In this document: positions 1 through 4,803 of the stretch, one piece after another
How positions within the stretch are numbered: position 1 is the first letter of the stretch
How the letters are laid out: each line of letters opens with the position of its first letter
Assembly: GCA_017478685.1 (NCBI GenBank)
Contig: JAFVDC010000063.1
Span: 1 to 5,398, forward strand
DNA: 5,398 nt
Source of the DNA: Bacteroidales bacterium
GTDB taxonomy: Bacteria; Bacteroidota; Bacteroidia; Bacteroidales; UBA932
Reading direction: 5' to 3'
Position numbers and translations under genes: made by a program
The notes under the pieces: model-generated
Databases searched by the model: none
What the model saw: only the letters and a program-made list of their open reading frames with translations
What the model was told of the DNA's origin: nothing

Positions 1-367
1 CATAGCGGAAACTGAATCCCCGCTCTGCGGTGTCAAACTGGTGGGAGCTTACCCCAAGGTCGGCGAGGATGCCGTCGAACACTGCAGGGCCGGAGGGTCC
101 GGCTTCACGGCGAATCTGTTCGGCATAATTCTCTATGAAGCGGAAGTTGTTGTGAATGAGGGTGAGACGGGAGTCCTTGAGGGCGCCGTTTATAGCGTCG
201 ATGTCACGATCGAAGGCGATGACCCTTCCGTCACCGGATAAGCGTGAAAGTATGGCAGCGGTGTGTCCACCGCCTCCGAAAGTGGCATCTGCGTATATTC
301 CATTGGGATTTGTGATGAGAGAGGAAACACTTTCCTCAAGCAGCACGGGGATATGATATTCTGACAT
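1..367 (-). CDS. rsmH: 16S rRNA m4C1402 methyltransferase RsmH (MraW), N-terminal part
   Basis: RsmH N4-methylates C1402 of 16S rRNA in the small ribosomal subunit, using S-adenosylmethionine. The window holds the first 122 residues; the rest runs off the left edge. The protein starts MSEYHIPVLLEESV, matching the family's conserved H-x-PVLL opening. The SAM-binding glycine loop DATFGGGGHT lies at residues 27-36, an acidic strand end AFDRD at 51-55, and the family motif DLGVSSHQFD at 103-112 followed by ERGFSFR. The start at 367 is favoured because it gives the normal N-terminus and has GGAGG 8 nt upstream. It sits 14 nt downstream of mraZ on the same strand, the standard mraZ-rsmH order at the head of the division/cell-wall cluster, so the two are probably co-transcribed. 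Seen directly: motifs and spacing. Function is from the well-known family. Confidence 0.97.
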   Translation of the reverse strand, partial: MSEYHIPVLLEESVSSLITNPNGIYADATFGGGGHTAAILSRLSGDGRVIAFDRDIDAINGALKDSRLTLIHNNFRFIENYAEQIRREAGPSGPAVFDGILADLGVSSHQFDTAERGFSFRY

Positions 368-375
368 TCCTGAGA

Positions 376-380
376 CCTCC
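376..380 (-). promoter_or_regulatory. Shine-Dalgarno-like site of rsmH
   Basis: The minus strand reads GGGAGGTCTCAGGA immediately before the rsmH ATG, placing GGAGG 8 nt from the start codon. It lies in the 14-nt gap after the mraZ stop. Good Shine-Dalgarno matches are uncommon in Bacteroidetes, so it helps fix the start but does not prove its use. Confidence 0.5.
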
Positions 381-381
381 C

Positions 382-843
382 TTACTTCTTAATGGAGTGT
401 CTCTGTGCGGAAAGTTTGAACTCTTCGTCTGTCATGAGGGAGGCCTCATAGGTCTCCTTTGCCCATATCTGAAGCTTGTAACCGATTCCGCTAAGCACTA
501 CCTCCTTGGCAATACCTGCTTTTTCAAGTAACTCGGAGGGGATGTTGAGCCTGCCCAGCTTACCGTCCGGGACAATGGGGTACACGCCCTCGTTGTACTT
601 GGTCCAAAAATTAGCGTCATCTGTACTAAGCTCAGGGTCAAGGCCTTCCAGCAGTTTGTCGCTGCGGTGCACCCATTCGGCATAGGTGAACACATCCAGG
701 CAACACTGCTGGACGTTTTTCTTGACGATGAGGGTCATGTCCTCCAGGCCGTCTTTTGTCATAGCATCACGGAAGATGGCAGGGAGCACTACGCGCCCCT
801 TGTCATCCACTTTGCCGCTGGCTTTGCCGAAGAATCTGACCAT
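382..843 (-). CDS. mraZ: Division/cell-wall cluster regulator MraZ
   Basis: MraZ is an AbrB-like DNA-binding protein, known in other bacteria to repress its own promoter and hence the start of the dcw cluster. It forms ring-shaped oligomers. The 153-residue length is normal. Both swapped-hairpin repeats show the D-x-x-GR-x-x-x-P signature: DDKGRVVLPAIFR at residues 13-25 and DGKLGRLNIPSELL at 93-106, each followed by a helix. The start is supported by the MVRFFGKASGKVD opening and by a promoter -7 box about 30 nt upstream. The gene is followed after 14 nt by rsmH. Upstream lies a 10-bp-periodic TGG array that is a plausible autoregulatory operator. Domain assignment is firm; repression of this promoter is inferred from the family. 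Confidence 0.97.
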   Translation of the reverse strand: MVRFFGKASGKVDDKGRVVLPAIFRDAMTKDGLEDMTLIVKKNVQQCCLDVFTYAEWVHRSDKLLEGLDPELSTDDANFWTKYNEGVYPIVPDGKLGRLNIPSELLEKAGIAKEVVLSGIGYKLQIWAKETYEASLMTDEEFKLSAQRHSIKK

Positions 844-871
844 AATTACTTATTACTTTCACGCTTGGTGA

Positions 872-879
872 CAAAGGTA
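872..879 (-). promoter_or_regulatory. mraZ promoter, Bacteroidetes -7 box
   Basis: The minus strand reads TACCTTTG, a full match to the Bacteroidetes -7 consensus TAnnTTTG. It would place the transcript start near position 865, giving a 5' leader of roughly 20 nt before the mraZ ATG at 843. No clear TTTG -33 element sits at the usual spacing. That zone is instead filled by the phased TGG repeats, which is compatible with a repressor-controlled promoter. Confidence 0.65.
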
Positions 880-888
880 CGGAAAATT

Positions 889-953
889 TTCCATTTTCTT
901 ACATTTTCTTCCAAATTTTTCCACAAATTTCTTCGCGGTTCCATTTGGCGCCA
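889..953 (-). promoter_or_regulatory. 10-bp-periodic TGG array upstream of mraZ (candidate MraZ operator)
   Basis: On the minus strand TGG begins at 953, 943, 923, 913 and 893, with TGT at 903. Six of seven positions on an exact 10-bp lattice are occupied, and only 933 is missing. Four copies extend to TGGAA (943, 923, 913, 893) and one reads TGTAA (903). The array ends 9 bp before the mraZ -7 box and covers where a -33 element would lie. E. coli MraZ is known to bind direct TGGGN repeats separated by 5 nt, the same 10-bp period, so this is a natural candidate for autoregulation. The periodicity is seen; the binding is inferred. The A/T-rich setting could also produce some phasing by chance or by intrinsic bending. 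Confidence 0.5.
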
Positions 954-989
954 TTTTCAGCGTGTTTTTGCCCTCGCGCCCGGCGTTGC

Positions 990-1089
990 GGGCAGCGAAA
1001 CGCACAAAAACGGCCGAAAACGCGTAAGTCATTGCCCACTTGGGCAGCGAGACGCACAAAAACGGCGGAAAACGTGTGAGTCATTGCCC
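990..1089. repeat. Tandem pair of 48-bp repeats with complementary ends
   Basis: Two copies of a 48-bp unit occupy 990-1037 and 1042-1089, differing at 4 positions (period 52, 4-bp spacer). Each copy starts GGGCAGCG and ends CATTGCCC, so its ends can pair. The core carries ACGCACAAAAACGG and GAAAACG. The junction between copies forms TGCCCA-CT-TGGGCA (1033-1046). Just left, GCCCG/CGGGC (978-982 and 989-993) makes another hairpin overlapping the first copy. Short reading frames across the unit look incidental. I do not recognise the family; an interspersed intergenic repeat is the simplest reading. Confidence 0.75.
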
Positions 1090-1115
1090 CAACCCGCTGC
1101 AGGAGGGGTTTGGGC
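1086..1115. repeat. GC-rich hairpin after the tandem repeats
   Basis: GCCCCAACCC (1086-1095) and GGGTTTGGGC (1106-1115) pair at 9 of 10 positions around a 10-nt loop. There is no T-tract on either side, so it is not a convincing intrinsic terminator. It shares its left arm with the end of the second 48-bp repeat, suggesting it belongs to the same repeat cluster. Confidence 0.5.
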
Positions 1116-1116
1116 T

Positions 1117-1207
1117 ACAATATTCTGGTCTGGTGGTGGAGGCTAAGTGGCTGGCTGTGAGGCGTTTGTGGGATTATCTACCAGAAATATTTCTGGTAGA
1201 ATATTGT
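1117..1207. repeat. 91-bp stretch with 10-bp inverted ends around a 24-bp perfect palindrome
   Basis: ACAATATTCT (1117-1126) is the exact inverse complement of AGAATATTGT (1198-1207). Inside, 1177-1200 is a perfect 24-bp palindrome with half-site TCTACCAGAAAT. The left end continues as TATTCTGGT, so it can also pair with the ACCAGAAATA half of the palindrome. A direct repeat TAAGTGGCTG occurs at 1144-1153 and 1209-1218. The layout could be a regulator-binding site or a small MITE-like relic; no obvious target-site duplication or gene is seen. It lies downstream of upp and upstream of mraZ. Confidence 0.55.
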
Positions 1208-1234
1208 GTAAGTGGCTGAATGGTAAATAGTTAA

Positions 1235-1263
1235 GCCGCACCGTCACGGCGTTACCGTGCGGC
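1235..1263 (-). terminator. Probable upp transcription terminator
   Basis: A perfect 7-bp GC-rich stem, GCCGCAC/GTGCGGC, with a 15-nt loop starts about 24 nt after the upp stop codon on the minus strand. The following sequence TTAACTATTT is only moderately T-rich, so the hairpin is clear but termination strength is uncertain. It would separate upp from mraZ, which lies further along the same strand. Confidence 0.5.
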
Positions 1264-1286
1264 GGAGGTAAGAACTAGTGAGGGGC

Positions 1287-1940
1287 CTAAATCTTGTCGC
1301 CGAATGCAAGGTCTCCGGCGTCTCCGATGCCGGGGATGATGTAGCTTTGGCTGGTGAGTTCTTCGTCGATGGCGGCAACCCAAAGGGTGTACTCGGGGCC
1401 GTATATCTGGCACAGATGGTCTACGGCATAACGGCTGGCAACGGGGCACACAAGGTGAACCTTGGCGGGAACGCCGCCTTCTTCGTGGAGTTTCTCAATG
1501 CCCACTTCCATGGATGAGCCGGTGGCAAGGAGGGCGTCGGACAAAATGAGGGTTTTGCCCTCAAGGGAAGGGGTGGTGCAGTACTTTGCCTTTACCTTGA
1601 AGTAGCCAAGTTTGCCGGTGCTGCGGTAGGCCGAAAGGAAAGCGGTTTCGGCGTGGTCGAAGAAGCGCAGCATGCCTTCCTGGATGGGGAGGCCGGCACG
1701 GAGGATGGTGGCTATGACAAGCGGGGTGTCCGGGGTTTGGACCTTTGCCACGCCAAGGGGCGTAACCACATCTTTTTCAGAGTATTCCAGGGTTTTTGAG
1801 ATTTCGTAGGCGAAGATTTCCCCAACGCGCTGGAGATTGGTGCGGAAGCGGAGGCTGTCTTTCTGGATACGGGCGTCACGCAGTTCAAGCATGAACCGGC
1901 TCAGGACGGAATTGTGTTCCCCAATGTGGTTTACTTTCAT
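1287..1940 (-). CDS. upp: Uracil phosphoribosyltransferase (UPRTase)
   Basis: Upp converts uracil and PRPP to UMP and pyrophosphate in cytosolic pyrimidine salvage. The 217-residue length is close to the usual 208-215. Family landmarks are present: ATILRAGLPIQEGM at residues 77-90; the PRPP-binding loop LILSDALLATGSS at 131-143; and the C-terminal uracil-binding segment YIIPGIGDAGDLAFG at 200-214. The PRPP loop reads SDALLATG where most homologues have VDPMLATG; the loop aspartate and the ATG-S core are kept, so activity is expected. The ATG at 1940 is preceded about 23 nt upstream by a -7 box. The gene stands alone between divergent neighbours: the lipoprotein-SPOR-rpoN unit starts 64 bp away on the other strand. 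Confidence 0.97.
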   Translation of the reverse strand: MKVNHIGEHNSVLSRFMLELRDARIQKDSLRFRTNLQRVGEIFAYEISKTLEYSEKDVVTPLGVAKVQTPDTPLVIATILRAGLPIQEGMLRFFDHAETAFLSAYRSTGKLGYFKVKAKYCTTPSLEGKTLILSDALLATGSSMEVGIEKLHEEGGVPAKVHLVCPVASRYAVDHLCQIYGPEYTLWVAAIDEELTSQSYIIPGIGDAGDLAFGDKI

Positions 1941-1962
1941 GGCACAAGACTTGTTTCAGCTA

Positions 1963-1970
1963 CAAATATA
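1963..1970 (-). promoter_or_regulatory. upp promoter, -7 box
   Basis: The minus strand reads TATATTTG, matching TAnnTTTG exactly. The transcript would start near 1956, leaving a leader of about 15 nt before the upp ATG. A TTTG -33 element at the usual distance is not obvious. It lies 21 bp from the oppositely directed -7 box at 1992-1999, so the two promoters share one short divergent region. Confidence 0.55.
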
Positions 1971-1991
1971 TAAAATTTCCTGATTTTTCAC

Positions 1992-1999
1992 TACCTTTG
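1992..1999 (+). promoter_or_regulatory. Promoter -7 box of the lipoprotein-SPOR-rpoN unit
   Basis: TACCTTTG matches TAnnTTTG, identical to the mraZ box. Its last base is only 5 nt before the ATG at 2005, so transcription would begin at or within a base or two of the start codon. Either the message is leaderless, or translation starts further in, or the box is coincidental. No clear -33 element is visible. Confidence 0.45.
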
Positions 2000-2004
2000 T
2001 GAAG

Positions 2005-2484
2005 ATGAAAAAACTTGGGCGCATACTCCCCTTGGCTGTCGCCGTGGTTCTCACCTGTCTTATGGCAGGCGGTTGCGGCGTGTCCAAGATCAAGGACATC
2101 AAGCTTGTTTCGGCCGGTGTCAAGTACATTATCCCCACCTCCATGCGCTCCTTCGACGCCGTTCTCACCCTTGGCGTAGACAACCCCGCCATTACCCTTA
2201 GCGTGGATGAAGTCAACGGCCTCATTCGCGTAGACGACGTCCCGTTTGCCTCCTTCACCACGGGGCCCATCATGGTAGAAGGGAAGAAAATCCTCCTTTA
2301 TGAGCTTCCCTGCACCATTACCCTTGAGCCTGGGATTTCGCTCCTGAACGTGCTCAAACTCTCTACAAGGAGTTCGCTTGAAGGCATTGATGCCGATATA
2401 AACCTCAAGGTTGCCACCAAAAACGGCAAGCTCAAGGCTCCACTTTCGTACAAGAAAATCAACTTAGCAGAATTCTCAAAATGA
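2005..2484 (+). CDS. Small putative lipoprotein with LEA14-like domain
   Basis: This is a 159-residue protein of unproven function. It opens with a basic, hydrophobic signal (MKKLGRILPLAVAVVLTCL) ending in AGGC, with Cys24 as the likely lipidated residue. The lipobox is imperfect (Ala at -3), and there is no acidic run after the cysteine as in surface-exported Bacteroidetes lipoproteins, suggesting a periplasm-facing anchor. The remainder alternates short strands, with VLTLGVDNPAITLSV and then VNGLIRVDDVPFASF, resembling the LEA14/WHy beta-sandwich. That fold match is by eye only. I chose ATG at 2005 over an in-frame GTG at 1999 because GTG overlaps the promoter box. The stop overlaps the next start by ATGA, indicating coupled expression with the SPOR protein. 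Confidence 0.7.
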   Translation: MKKLGRILPLAVAVVLTCLMAGGCGVSKIKDIKLVSAGVKYIIPTSMRSFDAVLTLGVDNPAITLSVDEVNGLIRVDDVPFASFTTGPIMVEGKKILLYELPCTITLEPGISLLNVLKLSTRSSLEGIDADINLKVATKNGKLKAPLSYKKINLAEFSK

Positions 2485-2942
2485 GACGCATTTTCACCAT
2501 ACTCCTCTCTCTTCTGGCCCTGTCCGTTTTCGGATTGTCGGCCCAGGATTCCCTCAACCTTTCCAGGATGGATTCCACCTATGTGGGCCGAACCATCCTC
2601 TCCGTTATCGGCCCTGGTGCTGAAATTAACCAGACCCCGGAGGTGAGGAAGGCCCTGCAGGGCTATGTGGATTCCAACGCCTCAAAGGCCGTCCAGGGAT
2701 ACCGTATCCGCGTTTTCTATGACAATTCGCCCCAGGCTCGCGTGCGCTCGGAGAGCATTGCCGCATACCTCAGGGCCCAGTACCCGGAAACGGGGGTGTA
2801 CCGCAGCTTCGAGTCTCCAAATTACAAAGTTACAATAGGGGATTTCCGCACAAGGGACGAGGCCCTCAGGATATACAATGCGCTAAAGGGAACCTATCCC
2901 ACGGCGTATATAATCAAAGAGAACATCAACTTCCCTAGATAA
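2481..2942 (+). CDS. Secreted SPOR-like domain protein
   Basis: A 153-residue exported protein. A classic signal peptide covers residues 1-21, with cleavage likely after LSA and before QDS. After a linker, residues about 72-150 look like a SPOR fold: strand GYRIRVFY, helix ARVRSESIAAYLRAQYP, strand YRSFESPNYKVTIGDF, helix RDEALRIYNALKGTYP, strand AYIIKENI. SPOR domains bind denuded-glycan peptidoglycan, often at division sites, so a periplasmic wall-binding role is reasonable but inferred. It overlaps the upstream lipoprotein gene by 4 nt (ATGA) and shares one base with rpoN (TAATG), making it the middle gene of a translationally coupled trio. The Gly-Asp-Phe in strand three (120-122) fits the family. 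Confidence 0.8.
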   Translation: MRRIFTILLSLLALSVFGLSAQDSLNLSRMDSTYVGRTILSVIGPGAEINQTPEVRKALQGYVDSNASKAVQGYRIRVFYDNSPQARVRSESIAAYLRAQYPETGVYRSFESPNYKVTIGDFRTRDEALRIYNALKGTYPTAYIIKENINFPR

Positions 2943-4393
2943 TGGCCGCTTCCATCAAACAGGGAATGGAGCAGAAGCTCCAGCAGAAACTTTCTCCGCT
3001 CCAGATCCAGACTATCAAGCTTATAGAGATGCCTGTGCAGGCTCTGGAGCAGCATGTGCGGGAGGTTCTCTCAGACAATCCTGTCATTGACGACACTCCC
3101 CAGAAAGGGGCCGATGACCGCGAGGTCTCAATCTCGGAGGTCGAAGCCCGGGAGCAAAGCGGCGGGTCCATGGAGGAAAACTACGGCTCTCAGGACGACG
3201 ACATCCCTTCCTACAACCTCCATGTGAACAACTGGGGCAAGGACGAGCGCCCGCAGTACAACACTTTCTCCGTTAAGCAGAGTTTCACCGGCAGCCTTCA
3301 GGAGCAGCTTGGATATCGCCAACTCTCGGACCATGAGAGGGCGGTTGCCAGCTTCATCATCGGCTCCCTTGACGACGACGGTTATCTCAGAAGGGACATC
3401 GAATCCCTTGTAGACGACCTCGCGTTCCGTGCCGGAATAGAATCTTCGGCCGAAGAAGTGGAGAAGATGCTCCGCATAATCCAGGAGTTCGAGCCCTCCG
3501 GAGTAGGGGCCCGGGACCTCAGGGAGTGCCTCCTTATCCAGCTTGAAGACAAAAAGCGCACGCCGTCCGTGGAAAACGCCATCAAGGTGGTCCGTGACCA
3601 GTTTGAAGCCTTCAAAAACCGTCATTTCCAGAAGATCATGTCAAGGCTGCATCTCTCTGAGGATGAACTGAAGGCGGTGCTTGATGAGATAAAGCACCTC
3701 AACCCGTCGCCGGGCGGCCAGATAGACGACTCTTACTCCGACCAAGCCCAGCAGGTGGTCCCGGACTTCGTGCTGGAATACGAAAACGGAGAGCTCATCC
3801 TCTCCATGCCGCGCTTCAACATCCCTGAACTCCGCATCAACCGGAAGTACTCTGAGATAATGGAAACCGGCAAGTACTCTGAGTCCAAGGCCGATAAAGA
3901 CGCTGCCTCGTTCGTGAAGCAGAAGATAGATTCGGCCAAATGGTTCATAGAGGCCCTGCGCCAGAGGCAGAATACCCTGGAGAGCACCATGAGGGCAATC
4001 CTGGAGTACCAACACGACTACTTCATAGACGGGGATGAGAGTTCCCTCAAACCTATGGTCCTCAAGGACATAGCAGAGCGCACGGGGTTCGACATCTCCA
4101 CAATCTCCCGCGTGGTGAACAGCAAGTGGATTGAAACCCACTTCGGCATATTCCCCCTCAAGTACTTCTTCTCCGAAGGCCTTGAAAACTCAGACGGCGA
4201 GGAGGTTTCCACCCGCGAAATCAAGAAAGCCCTCCGTGAAATGGTGGATGCCGAAGACAAGCACAACCCTCTCACCGACGACGAACTTGTAGACGGCCTT
4301 TCGGCCAAAGGCTACAAGGTCGCCCGCCGCACCATCGCCAAGTACAGGGCCCTCCTGGACATCCCAAAAGCCCGTCTCCGCAGGGAACTGTAG
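2942..4393 (+). CDS. rpoN: RNA polymerase sigma-54 factor RpoN
   Basis: Sigma-54 directs core RNA polymerase to -24/-12 promoters and needs an AAA+ enhancer-binding protein to open DNA. At 483 residues it is full length. Region I (residues about 1-50) has the Gln/Leu-rich activator-contact pattern, including LQQKLSPLQIQTIKLIEMP. An acidic linker follows at about 51-100, then the core-binding region about 115-300. The helix-turn-helix region begins near 372 with LKDIAERTGFDISTISRVVN and continues to KWIETHFGIFPLKYFFSEG. The RpoN box ARRTIAKYRA at 461-470 recognises the -24 element; most homologues read ARRTVAKYRE, so it is nearly canonical. The start overlaps the preceding stop (TAATG). No enhancer-binding protein gene is in the window. 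It is convergent with the small RNA gene downstream. Confidence 0.98.
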   Translation: MAASIKQGMEQKLQQKLSPLQIQTIKLIEMPVQALEQHVREVLSDNPVIDDTPQKGADDREVSISEVEAREQSGGSMEENYGSQDDDIPSYNLHVNNWGKDERPQYNTFSVKQSFTGSLQEQLGYRQLSDHERAVASFIIGSLDDDGYLRRDIESLVDDLAFRAGIESSAEEVEKMLRIIQEFEPSGVGARDLRECLLIQLEDKKRTPSVENAIKVVRDQFEAFKNRHFQKIMSRLHLSEDELKAVLDEIKHLNPSPGGQIDDSYSDQAQQVVPDFVLEYENGELILSMPRFNIPELRINRKYSEIMETGKYSESKADKDAASFVKQKIDSAKWFIEALRQRQNTLESTMRAILEYQHDYFIDGDESSLKPMVLKDIAERTGFDISTISRVVNSKWIETHFGIFPLKYFFSEGLENSDGEEVSTREIKKALREMVDAEDKHNPLTDDELVDGLSAKGYKVARRTIAKYRALLDIPKARLRREL

Positions 4394-4400
4394 CATGCAC

Positions 4401-4430
4401 AAAAAAGCCCCGGTCATAAAACCAGGGCTT
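4401..4430 (-). terminator. Intrinsic terminator of the minus-strand small RNA
   Basis: On the minus strand AAGCCCTGGT and ACCGGGGCTT form a 10-bp stem around a 6-nt loop (TTTATG), running into a six-T run at 4406-4401. One pair is U-G, which forms only in minus-strand RNA; on the plus strand it becomes a C/A mismatch and no T-tract follows. Orientation is therefore clear: it ends a transcript coming from the right, not rpoN, though it might weakly cap rpoN mRNA. Confidence 0.8.
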
Positions 4431-4602
4431 GAAGGGTGGATGGTGGTGCCATTCTCGAACCAATTCATGGCTGACCTTGACAAAATTTGGGAACTACGGT
4501 ATTGGATTCCAGACCCTACGGACCCACTCACGTGGAGGTCTGCATGATTGACGTTGCAGGTTTGCAATGGGGCTGTTTTAGGAAATTCATAGAGCCATCC
4601 CC
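4405..4602 (-). ncRNA. Structured small RNA, 6S-like
   Basis: The minus strand folds into one long interrupted rod. A 6-bp closing helix joins 4595-4600 to 4438-4443. After a large open internal bubble (about 24 nt on one side, 31 nt on the other), a 10-bp helix with two single-base bulges joins 4561-4570 to 4475-4485. A 6-bp apical helix joins 4537-4542 to 4510-4515, capped by CCAC-GUGA-GUGG. The 3' bubble strand can form its own hairpin, GCCAU...AUGGC. About 170 nt precede the terminator. This architecture is that of 6S RNA, which binds the housekeeping RNA polymerase by mimicking an open promoter. No SRP, tmRNA or tRNA signature is present. The 5' end is guessed and no clear TAnnTTTG promoter is seen, so the identity is an inference from shape; a structured RNA is much surer. 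Confidence 0.6.
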
Positions 4603-4647
4603 ACTATATCGGGGTAGTTATCAATGATGTAAACGCCCTTTCCTATG

Positions 4648-4749
4648 CCGGAAATAGTAACCGTTGTAGGCGTATAGTCTGTTGCTTTTTTTAGTTTTTT
4701 TTCTTGCCCAAAAGCAACAATGTTTTACTACTGTTTCTTGACTTTCCGG
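4648..4749. repeat. Nested inverted repeats upstream of the Rep module
   Basis: A perfect 10-bp inverted repeat, TGTTGCTTTT (4680-4689) and AAAAGCAACA (4710-4719), encloses a 20-nt T-rich loop. Outside it lie matching pairs TAGTAA (4655-4660)/TTACTA (4725-4730) and CCGGAAA (4648-4654)/TTTCCGG (4743-4749). Three nested symmetric pairs just upstream of a replication gene suggest an origin, a single-strand origin or a Rep/regulator binding region. It does not look like a terminator because no T-tract follows on either strand. Confidence 0.5.
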
Positions 4750-4766
4750 TGTTACCATACTATTTA
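4738..4766 (+). promoter_or_regulatory. Weak promoter candidate for the NUMOD3-Rep genes
   Basis: TTGACT, a 17-nt spacer, and TATTTA resemble a sigma-70 type -35/-10 pair about 37 nt before the ATG at 4804. Bacteroidetes housekeeping sigma usually prefers TAnnTTTG, and no such box is found here, so this is tentative. It overlaps the outer TTTCCGG inverted repeat arm, where a regulator could act. Confidence 0.25.
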
Positions 4767-4775
4767 TTATAGGAG

Positions 4776-4795
4776 CAGGCACTACTAAACGCCTG
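4776..4795 (+). repeat. Short inverted repeat in front of the NUMOD3 gene
   Basis: CAGGC and GCCTG form a 5-bp stem with a 10-nt loop (ACTACTAAAC), ending 8 nt before the ATG at 4804. It could hinder ribosome access, act as a small operator, or be part of the origin. The stem is short and could be chance. Confidence 0.3.
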
Positions 4796-4803
4796 ATATA
4801 AAT

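Noticed and set aside
132..143. Upp PRPP-loop change SDALLATG as sign of inactivity (residues 134-141 of upp, encoded at about 1518-1541)
   Set aside because: The catalytic loop aspartate and ATG-S core remain and the rest of the protein is intact, so this looks like lineage variation. The start and end given for this entry are approximate protein residue numbers.
859..1084. Minus-strand short frames upstream of mraZ
   Set aside because: They overlap the mraZ promoter, the TGG array and the tandem repeats, and have no recognisable features.
667..1146. 159-residue plus-strand open frame
   Set aside because: It is antisense to mraZ and continues through promoter and repeat DNA; the repeated peptide only reflects the 48-bp repeats.
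4441..4470. tRNA-like 3' end on the minus strand (GGTTCGAGAATGG followed by CACCACCA)
   Set aside because: The would-be T-stem does not pair, there is no acceptor partner, D-arm or anticodon arm at the right distance. The bases fit better in the 3' bubble hairpin of the small RNA.
4190..4567. 125-residue minus-strand open frame
   Set aside because: It runs through the structured RNA and its terminator and into the 3' part of rpoN antisense; composition is not protein-like and no domain is visible.
4405..4602. tmRNA or SRP RNA as identity of the small RNA
   Set aside because: No tag-peptide reading frame or tRNA-like ends for tmRNA, and no conserved SRP hairpin motif (GGUCAGGUCCGGAAGG type).
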